DNA of 62,084 nucleotides, from positions 1 through 62,084 of IMG/VR virus record IMGVR_UViG_3300042504_002530; one strand, 5' to 3'. The DNA comes from a virus. This document shows, one piece after another, positions 56,544 to 62,084 of this stretch (within the stretch, counting starts at the first letter, position 1; the number at the start of each line of letters is the position of its first letter). Both the position numbers and the translations under genes were made by a program. The notes below the pieces were generated by a model, which had not been told where the DNA came from, made no database searches, and worked only from the letters and a program-made list of their open reading frames with translations.

Positions 56544-58780
56544 TTAGTTATGATTTGGCTTAATCGGCCGGAGTTGTTATATCGCGTAAAGTTAACACTT
56601 ATTTTGGAGCTCTTCATTTCAGGCACATACAAGTGTTTTTGCGTTGCCATGATGGCTAAACCTGAGCTAATTGATGCGTCATGCTTGGTTCTGTCCATTA
56701 TATTGAACATTGCCCAGTCGTATAAAGTCCGGTTAAACGGCATGTCCCCGCACTCCGAGGGGTGTCTGAACACACCATCGGTGTCATATCCGACGTATTT
56801 TTCAATGTAGGACTCAATGGCCGAAGCATGCGCTTGTCGTACTTCCTCGCTGCTATTCGGTATTCCTCCAAGTTCTAACTCTGTTTTTGACAACTTTGCC
56901 GTTGGCCGGTCGGGCCTGTTCATTGAATACGCCCGGTATCCACGATTCTTTAGGTGGTACAAAAGCCGGGCTTTGTTGTTCTCTGCAAGCATTGGCATTC
57001 CATAAAACACAAGGGCCATCAAAACGTCTTCAAAGAATATCTCCGCGGTTTGAGGTCGGGCAATGTATTCCAAGAAAAACGTATTGGTTGGCGCATCAGA
57101 ATCCATGTGAAACTTGGTCAGACCATGAAGAGCCCCATTCGAACCACCGCCACCAACTACACCGGAAATGTCATAGGAGTCGCACCCAAACGCGCCAAGA
57201 TGTTCGTTTCCGGGATACCTACGGCCGTTCTTTTCCGTATACCGGTTTTGCAGGTTTGCCGGCGGAATCCAACTTACTAGGAATCTCCCGTTGTTGCTTG
57301 GGGCCCAAATGACCTTTGTGTCCTTTACGCCATTCTCCCATTGGAAGCCACCTCTCGTTAAAAGCTGGCCTTTTATCATTCCATCGTTGTAGTCGATTTG
57401 CTGATAGATTTTTGCAAGGTTGAACAACGACTGCCGGCTTTCATCGCGAAATGCATGGGCTTCAGTTCTCGGAAACTGCCGGTAAAACTCGTTCAACGCA
57501 TCTTGGTCGTGCTTCAAGGAGCTAACCTCGTTCTCCCAATAATTAATGGCGCCCAAGACTATCTGCCGGCCAGAATGGTCAACGACTTTCTTCTTTGGCG
57601 TTTCCATAACCGGAAACCCATGCTGGTCAATGTACCCCTCAAAGTTCCACTCCATAGGGACAAAAAACTTATACAGTCCGCTCTTTGTCTGCCCGTTGGC
57701 GTTTCTTTTGCCGGCGTAGGAATCGTCGTACAACTCCTTGAAATTGCCACCGCCCTTGGATAGTGCATTTACCGTAGAACCCATCAAGCACTTACCAACA
57801 ATTCGGCTACCGACCCTGAGCGTCGTTTTTGTGACGCGCCAGTTGTTTAGGATATTCTCCGGCTTTTCCCATTTCCCGGATTCGTCATGAACCAAGAGAA
57901 TCAACTTTTCTCCGTCATAACTGTTGTCCGCGGTGTTTCTCCAGTCAATCGTCGTGTTTAAGCCGTCGGGGTCGTCCGCCGAAAATGCTTCGTGCATGTT
58001 CTTCTTCGTAATTTTTGAAGCCGGAACCCTAAATGCGAGCTCCGTTTTCGGCTTGTCCATGCCATCCTGAATAGGCTTGAAAAAGAATGGATAGTTTCCG
58101 GATATAGGGACGACTTTGTCCGTGAACATCTTCTTGGCATCCGTACCGGTCTTCGAAAGAATACCCACCCGGGAATCCCTCGAGAGCGTGGCGATATGAA
58201 CCGCAATGGCCGAACTCATAAACGAAAATCCAGAACGGCGAATCTTCAGATAGCACATTCCAAAGCATCTTGGGTCAGCCAAGCATGCTTCCCAGAATAT
58301 AAAGAACAACCGGTTGGCCTCCCGGTACTCAGGTTGTCCAATGTCAATTTTTGTCCATTGCAGGTACATGTAGTAACTGCCCGGCATGTAGGTCTTGACA
58401 CCATTGTTCATAAACCAAAATCCCTGCTCCCTTCGGTCGAACTCTTGCTCAATGTAGTCGACCCACATGCTCTTGAACTCTCGAGGCATGTCATGCCATT
58501 GAAAGATGGTCTTTATCTTTTCGAGTTGGGCCGGGTAAGCGAATCGCTCCCAATACTGGTCCGCCGGCCTAGTGCTTCTCTCGTAGCATATTTCGGGTGC
58601 TTCCGGTAGCGCTATTTTTAATCCGCTGATTTCATAAACGTCCCCGATGGTCCCGTCCCTTGATATGACAACCATGTCGTATTCCGGGTCGTATCCATAG
58701 TCCCATCGCTTCTTCCTTTTACCGGTAGAAGGAGCAGGCAATACCCTGTACAGCGCACTATTTTGCTCTACCTTCTGCAA
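56540..58780 (-). CDS. terL: large terminase subunit
   Basis: The 746-residue protein has GYDPEYDMVVISRDGTIGDV, the ATPase region LKIRRSGFSFMSSAIAVHIA (P-loop-like, atypical), RVGILSKTGTDAKKMFTDKV VP and Walker B-like KLILLVHDESGKW, then a C-terminal nuclease region (HLGAFGCDSYDISGVVGGGG, with metal-binding Asp). It packages DNA into proheads. A decayed copy of the dispersed hairpin (56759-56776) is translated as GVFRHP within the C-terminal region (DTDGVFRHPSECG). The portal follows directly. Confidence 0.85.
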   Translation of the reverse strand: MQKVEQNSALYRVLPAPSTGKRKKRWDYGYDPEYDMVVISRDGTIGDVYEISGLKIALPEAPEICYERSTRPADQYWERFAYPAQLEKIKTIFQWHDMPREFKSMWVDYIEQEFDRREQGFWFMNNGVKTYMPGSYYMYLQWTKIDIGQPEYREANRLFFIFWEACLADPRCFGMCYLKIRRSGFSFMSSAIAVHIATLSRDSRVGILSKTGTDAKKMFTDKVVPISGNYPFFFKPIQDGMDKPKTELAFRVPASKITKKNMHEAFSADDPDGLNTTIDWRNTADNSYDGEKLILLVHDESGKWEKPENILNNWRVTKTTLRVGSRIVGKCLMGSTVNALSKGGGNFKELYDDSYAGKRNANGQTKSGLYKFFVPMEWNFEGYIDQHGFPVMETPKKKVVDHSGRQIVLGAINYWENEVSSLKHDQDALNEFYRQFPRTEAHAFRDESRQSLFNLAKIYQQIDYNDGMIKGQLLTRGGFQWENGVKDTKVIWAPSNNGRFLVSWIPPANLQNRYTEKNGRRYPGNEHLGAFGCDSYDISGVVGGGGSNGALHGLTKFHMDSDAPTNTFFLEYIARPQTAEIFFEDVLMALVFYGMPMLAENNKARLLYHLKNRGYRAYSMNRPDRPTAKLSKTELELGGIPNSSEEVRQAHASAIESYIEKYVGYDTDGVFRHPSECGDMPFNRTLYDWAMFNIMDRTKHDASISSGLAIMATQKHLYVPEMKSSKISVNFTRYNNSGRLSQIITK
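56759..56776 (-). repeat. decayed dispersed hairpin element inside terminase gene
   Basis: GGGGTGTCTGAACACACC on + is read on the - strand as GVFRHP, with one mismatch in the stem. Sits in the C-terminal part of the terminase. Confidence 0.7.
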
Positions 58781-59036
58781 AGCCTTGTTTTTGAGTTCCG
58801 GCCTTTAATGATGGAGAGTCAAGTATTTCTTGCTCCGATTGTATTCGCGCCAAGATGTCAAAAGCATCAACAATAGCGAGCTTCTTTGTGGCCGCCGCGT
58901 TTTTTAACCGGTCAGCACTAATGTCTCCCTCACCACCGGTAATGATGTCCTCTTCAGCAACTTTAATTAAATGCTTGACCGCTTTGTATCCGGCAGCAAT
59001 AATTTGCCTTTTAAGTTCTTCGGATTGATTTTTCAT
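58758..59036 (-). CDS. small helical protein; candidate small terminase
   Basis: The 92-residue protein reads MKNQSEELKRQIIAAGYKAV KHLIKVAEEDI, then ADRLKNAAATKKLAIVDAFD ILARIQSEQEIL. It is all-helical, lies immediately upstream of terL and overlaps it by 23 bases, which is the usual position for the DNA-recognising small terminase. No helix-turn-helix is certain. Without a profile search the assignment is positional. Confidence 0.55.
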   Translation of the reverse strand: MKNQSEELKRQIIAAGYKAVKHLIKVAEEDIITGGEGDISADRLKNAAATKKLAIVDAFDILARIQSEQEILDSPSLKAGTQKQGFAEGRAK

Positions 59037-59599
59037 AGCAGTACGGCAATATTGCTGGTAAACATACGGTACAGTTTTTCACCATCAACATTGAACTCAT
59101 ACTCGCTTTCTGGCTGATAAACGACTTCATCGCCCGGGCGAAGCCCGGCCGCCAATAACTCGTCATTGATGTATCGGATAGTTCCAACGAGGTCTTCTTC
59201 CTTGTTGACTTTGGCAATAAAGTCTTTTTTAACCTCGGCCGGCTTTACGAAGCAATACCGAGAATGAGCCTTCCACTCGCCGTCATCGCTTTTGAACAAA
59301 AAAAACTGGTCTTCGTCTAATAAAAATAAGTCGTCATTTAAGAATGACCGGCCGCTTTTTTGGCGGCCATACATGTCATAATAAAACTTGAAGACATTGT
59401 GGTGTACGATAAGCATGTCCCCGGCTTTTATGGGGCCATCGTACATGAGCGGAGTGCTTACAACTTCCGCATAGCGATTTGAAAATCGGTGGTCCTCCTG
59501 CGAAACGCTTACGATAAAATCAATATCGCCGTATTTACGGGTATTATCGTATCGTTTCGTATCGCGCGGACGCACGATAAACTGAAACGGTGAACGCAT
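59033..59599 (-). CDS. GroES/Cpn10-like virion-module protein
   Basis: The 188-residue protein has FIVSVSQEDHRFSNRYAEVV STPLMYDGPIKAGDMLIVHH NVFKFYYDM and, at the end, RPGDEVVYQPESEYEFNVDG EKLYRMFTSNIAVLL, closely following the Cpn10 pattern (GD-V-Y---...-I-I-GE-Y-V----I--VL). The middle (residues 75-130) seems to be an expanded loop. So the phage may have two GroES-like proteins. It could be a modified co-chaperonin for capsid folding like T4 gp31, or a virion protein that reuses the barrel. Confidence 0.65.
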   Translation of the reverse strand: MRSPFQFIVRPRDTKRYDNTRKYGDIDFIVSVSQEDHRFSNRYAEVVSTPLMYDGPIKAGDMLIVHHNVFKFYYDMYGRQKSGRSFLNDDLFLLDEDQFFLFKSDDGEWKAHSRYCFVKPAEVKKDFIAKVNKEEDLVGTIRYINDELLAAGLRPGDEVVYQPESEYEFNVDGEKLYRMFTSNIAVLL

Positions 59600-59820
59600 T
59601 AAAATGAAATATTGTATTCAAATGAAATAGGCATTGATGAAGAAAACTCTTTCCAAAGAAAAATCTCATTCTTCTTTGAGCAAATAAAGACCTTAGCACC
59701 ACCTCCGTCCGAAACCTTAATTAAGTGAACTAAATAGTCACCATTAAGCACCGGCTGATTGACAATGTAGTGCATGGCAGTTTTGTAGTCCTGCCCGATT
59801 GAGATTTTCCGGATGTCCAT
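59599..59820 (-). CDS. conserved phage protein (ISIGQDYK..MHYIVNQ), 73 aa
   Basis: The protein begins MDIRKISIGQDYKTAMHYIV NQPVL and ends WKEFSSSMPISFEYNISF. I recall this pattern in Bacteroidota and marine phages next to packaging genes, function unknown. Its stop and start share a base with neighbouring genes. Beta-rich and soluble. Confidence 0.7.
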   Translation of the reverse strand: MDIRKISIGQDYKTAMHYIVNQPVLNGDYLVHLIKVSDGGGAKVFICSKKNEIFLWKEFSSSMPISFEYNISF

Positions 59821-60380
59821 TAGATTTGTCTTAGTACTAGATTAAGGTGCTCCAAAACAACAGCAGTTGTTGACGTGTTGTTTGTGCACCAAATTTCAAT
59901 ATAGTCGTTTGCTAATAATTGAACAAGAACAGTATTAGATACGCTTGACGCTTTTGCGCCACCACCACCAGTTGTTACTGTATCTGCTTCGCTATAACTT
60001 ATTGTAGCATTATTTTTGGCTAATCGAAACATGATATGTTGATTGCTTCCAGATGCAGTTGTTGCCGAAACGGAATAGGTAATAGCAAAGGTTTTTGCCG
60101 GTCCTGTATTGGTGATTCTTCCTGCTCCGTCTGTCGTCAATAATACGTCATTGGTTAACCCTTGAACTGTATTTGTGACCATTTTGTAAAATGTCCCTTG
60201 AACAGCAATACTCGTAGAGTTTCCAGACGTGTCATCATAAATTTCGGTATAGGACGACAAGCCAGCCCTTAGACTGGACACCGTGACATTCTTAGTATTG
60301 CTGCTATCGTTAGCATCACTAATAAGTATAAGGTCTCCGTCTGCCGGAGTTACGGTTGAGTATGTGCTTATCTTGGGCAT
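59820..60380 (-). CDS. minor head/fibre protein, 186 aa
   Basis: The N-terminus (MPKISTYSTVTPADGDLILI SDANDSSNTKNVT) resembles the virion-anchoring tags of Bacteroidota phage head fibres; the C-terminal part (KTFAITYSVSATTASGSNQH, DYIEIWCTNNTSTTAVVLEH LNLVLRQI) resembles a TNF-like jelly-roll. It likely decorates the capsid or tail and could bind sugars. Fold inferred. Confidence 0.7.
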   Translation of the reverse strand: MPKISTYSTVTPADGDLILISDANDSSNTKNVTVSSLRAGLSSYTEIYDDTSGNSTSIAVQGTFYKMVTNTVQGLTNDVLLTTDGAGRITNTGPAKTFAITYSVSATTASGSNQHIMFRLAKNNATISYSEADTVTTGGGGAKASSVSNTVLVQLLANDYIEIWCTNNTSTTAVVLEHLNLVLRQI

Positions 60381-60614
60381 TTATCGTTTCTTTTTTGAAC
60401 TCAGGGTAGAATCGCTCAGCGTGTCCTTATATCGTTTGTTAAATTGCTTTTGGGTAACTCGTTTCTCACTTACCCCTTTATTAAACGCTACCTCAGAAAC
60501 GTATTCCGCGTTTTCCGGATTGCGAATGTCGTCAGACCAAGCGGTCTTTGACTTGCCTTTTAATTTTCCCCCATCTTGATAGCATTTTGCTAATGGGTTC
60601 TTCTTATTTAGCAT
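60381..60614 (-). CDS. small basic protein, 77 aa
   Basis: MLNKKNPLAKCYQDGGKLKG KSKTAWSDDI and RVTQKQFNKRYKDTLSDSTL ending SSKKKR. A Lys-rich and Asp-rich small protein; unknown family. It may bind DNA or the capsid interior. Tight linkage with both neighbours. Confidence 0.6.
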   Translation of the reverse strand: MLNKKNPLAKCYQDGGKLKGKSKTAWSDDIRNPENAEYVSEVAFNKGVSEKRVTQKQFNKRYKDTLSDSTLSSKKKR

Positions 60615-60826
60615 GGCTTTTTCATTTTGCCGCCATACTTCATGGTGGACATCTTACCGCCTTTCTTAAATTGGTTTTCGTTAGTAAAACCGGATTTTTT
60701 CTTACTAGCAGGTTCGCTAGTAATTAGCTTGCGACCAGCTGAGGTGTTTGACGTTTTCTTACTAGCAGGCTCCTTGGTAATTAGCTTGCGACCAGTGGAG
60801 CTTTTTGATGTTTTGTTGTCTTTCAT
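60608..60826 (-). CDS. small basic protein with tandem repeat, 72 aa
   Basis: The protein contains two copies of STGRKLITKEPASKK / SAGRKLITSEPASKK (19-residue period) followed by a Lys/Gly/Met-rich end (GGKMSTMKYGGKMKKPC). It is very basic, so nucleic-acid binding or packaging into the virion is plausible. The repeat is a 57-bp tandem duplication visible in the DNA. Its 3' end overlaps the 77-residue gene by 7 bases. Confidence 0.6.
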   Translation of the reverse strand: MKDNKTSKSSTGRKLITKEPASKKTSNTSAGRKLITSEPASKKKSGFTNENQFKKGGKMSTMKYGGKMKKPC

Positions 60827-61071
60827 GGTTTTTCAAATTTTTGGATGAGTGAACGAACATAAGAATGAAGGCCGGCTTTGTCGTTTTTATTGACAAGCCT
60901 CTTCATAGTTGATACTTGCTTGGGGTTAAAGATATACTCGCCACCGGTCGCCTCAGCAATCTTGCGCCCGTTGGCCATAATGTCAATAGGGTTGTACTTA
61001 TGGGAGAACCGGCCCGGAGTGACCACCGGCGCCGAAAGCAACTCCTTTAAGTATACCCTTGACTTTTTCAT
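60823..61071 (-). CDS. hypothetical small protein, 82 aa
   Basis: MKKSRVYLKELLSAPVVTPG RFSHKYNPID, then ATGGEYIFNPKQVSTMKRLV and LHSYVRSLIQKFEKP. I recall similar small proteins in phages with GGxxxFNPxQ motifs that sit among virion genes. Function unknown; overlaps both neighbours by four bases. Confidence 0.6.
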   Translation of the reverse strand: MKKSRVYLKELLSAPVVTPGRFSHKYNPIDIMANGRKIAEATGGEYIFNPKQVSTMKRLVNKNDKAGLHSYVRSLIQKFEKP

Positions 61072-61493
61072 TTCAAACGCAAATATAGTAAAATCCCAAG
61101 AGCCACAATTACGTTAGCAACTAAAAGCTGCCAAGCCCATTTCGGCGTGACCTTCTTGACTTGAATCTCTGTTTCGTTCACATAGACCGTGTCCGACAAC
61201 GCCCGGTAGCTCTTGACAATAGTGTCGGTCTTTACCCGGACAATGATTTTGGTTCCATCGGTCTCTAGTTTCACTTTTGCCGGGCCGGCTTGGGTTTCAA
61301 ACTTAAAGTCCTTGAGTATCCCGTTGGTATCGCATGGCGATGGGATGGCTGTTTCCACAATGACCGGCATCTGCACGGTGTCGCGCTGAATGTCAACCCG
61401 GGTCCGGTACTCAATCTGAGTGACGGTTTTCTTGCTGCAACCCACAAACAAGAACAGGACCGTGAGGAGTTTAAGATGTATAGAGGTAGCCAT
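61068..61493 (-). CDS. unimolecular spanin (u-spanin) candidate
   Basis: From ATG 61493 the product has 141 residues: a lipoprotein signal MATSIHLKLLTVLFLFVGCS (Cys at 19), a periplasmic beta/charged region (TKIIVRVKTDTIVKSYRALS) and one C-terminal membrane segment (WAWQLLVANVIVALGILLYL RLK). An outer-membrane lipid anchor plus inner-membrane anchor in one protein defines u-spanins, which fuse the two membranes at the last step of lysis. The amidase gene lies immediately upstream. Confidence 0.75.
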   Translation of the reverse strand: MATSIHLKLLTVLFLFVGCSKKTVTQIEYRTRVDIQRDTVQMPVIVETAIPSPCDTNGILKDFKFETQAGPAKVKLETDGTKIIVRVKTDTIVKSYRALSDTVYVNETEIQVKKVTPKWAWQLLVANVIVALGILLYLRLK

Positions 61494-61875
61494 ATTCTTT
61501 TTCTGCGCTAAATTGAGGGCATGCTTTCTTGACGCCGGGGAAATCGCAATGCCCAATGATTCTGGCCTTCGGATACTTGGCTAGCCATTCCCTTAGAACC
61601 CTTTCCATAGCCGATTTCTGAGCCGGCGTCCTATCGTCAGCAGTCTTTCCTCCAATATAACAAACGTGCAGGCTATTGCTATTATGCCCTGCCACGCCAT
61701 TTGTGATAGCCCCATCCGGAGCGAGTTGAATAATTTCTCCATTTGATTTGATTATTCGGTGATAGCCAACTGCCTTCCATCCAAGATTTTCCCGCCAATA
61801 TTTCTTAATGGCTTCTACCGGAGTATTCTTAGCGGTTGCAGAGCAATGGCATACGAGGTTTCTAATCTCTCGCAT
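61471..61875 (-). CDS. N-acetylmuramoyl-L-alanine amidase (endolysin)
   Basis: The 134-residue protein is a T7-lysozyme-like amidase_2: NLVCHCSATAKN (first Zn His), VGYHRIIKSNGEIIQLAPDG, AGHNSNSLHVCYIGGK, and IIGHCDFPGVKKACPQF (second Zn His and Cys). It cleaves the amide bond between muramic acid and the peptide. No signal peptide, so it needs the holin candidate (2381-2665) for release. It overlaps the u-spanin gene by 23 bases and starts 1 base after the fibre gene. Confidence 0.9.
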   Translation of the reverse strand: MREIRNLVCHCSATAKNTPVEAIKKYWRENLGWKAVGYHRIIKSNGEIIQLAPDGAITNGVAGHNSNSLHVCYIGGKTADDRTPAQKSAMERVLREWLAKYPKARIIGHCDFPGVKKACPQFSAEKEYGYLYTS

Positions 61876-61876
61876 A

Positions 61877-62084
61877 TTAAATGGCAGTCAAGCTTTGTAA
61901 CGAAAGAACGCCCGGGGGGGCCGCGTTGGGTAGTCGTGTTGGATAAATTTCAGCGGTACGGATGCGGTCGTTGAGATAGTTACCCGTTCCGATACGATTT
62001 CCCAAATCAACTCTACTCGTTGCGGGAATAAGGCAAACCGCACTCGTTGCAACGCTTGTTCCGTTTAGGTATATCGCAACATTG
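61877..62084 (-). CDS. LamG-like fibre protein, C-terminal part (cut by window edge)
   Basis: The 68 complete sense codons at the end of this frame read NVAIYLNGTSVATSAVCLIP then IGTGNYLNDRIRTAEIYPTR, ending PPGVLSLQSLTAI, the same C-terminal pattern as the fibre at 402-1676 (RIRAFAFYPTRIPN..LGVLSLQSLT). It fits as the end of the fibre whose start lies at 1-399; by comparison with its paralogue about 0.7 kb is missing between them. Confidence 0.75.
   Translation of the reverse strand, partial: NVAIYLNGTSVATSAVCLIPATSRVDLGNRIGTGNYLNDRIRTAEIYPTRLPNAAPPGVLSLQSLTAI

Overview
The window is most of the genome of a lytic, podovirus-like tailed phage of a Bacteroidota host. The large terminase, portal, scaffold, capsid and tail-ring proteins look like those of Crassvirales-like and environmental Bacteroidota podoviruses (from memory of the families; no search was possible). 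Starts generally lack Shine-Dalgarno sequences, and the few promoter-like sites fit the Bacteroidota TAnnTTTG box. There is no integrase and no recognisable DNA or RNA polymerase.

Layout. An early block runs on the + strand from 7765 to 27041 and a late block on the - strand. The late block occupies 27038-62084 and 1-6113. The two window ends hold the 3' and 5' parts of what looks like one LamG-like fibre gene, so the source is probably circular or circularly permuted, with about 0.7 kb missing between the ends. Late order, in the direction of transcription: a small protein, GroEL, GroES, small basic virion-type proteins, holin candidate, fibres, then (across the ends) amidase, u-spanin, small proteins, a GroES-like protein, terminase, portal, scaffold, capsid, head and tail ring proteins, tail proteins, internal virion proteins, a 3609-residue giant protein and a phosphoesterase.

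The early block carries a MoxR/CobS-like AAA+ ATPase with a VWA-like partner, a RadC-like protein, two DnaA-domain-IV-like proteins, an annealing protein + exonuclease + ssDNA-binding-like cassette, a primase/SF3 helicase, an SF2 helicase, a VRR-NUC nuclease, MazG-like enzymes, small lipoproteins and many small unknowns.

Between the blocks (6114-7764) is a 1.65 kb stretch with no credible gene. It holds an AT-rich element (6131-6268) that recurs before the primase (18894-19050), a perfect DnaA box, an array of perfect hairpins, a TAnnTTTG promoter-like box and a strongly structured candidate non-coding RNA of about 630 nt ending in an intrinsic terminator. Its dense hairpins continue into the first early gene.

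The most striking feature is a dispersed hairpin, GGGGTGTYCGAACACCCC, present about 20 times. It lies after genes as a terminator, inside a tRNA-like structure, and in-frame inside at least eight genes. Its GGGTGT/ACACCC stem is almost always kept while the four loop bases vary. Several tRNA-like structures with intact acceptor and T arms but abnormal middles add to an unusual RNA landscape.
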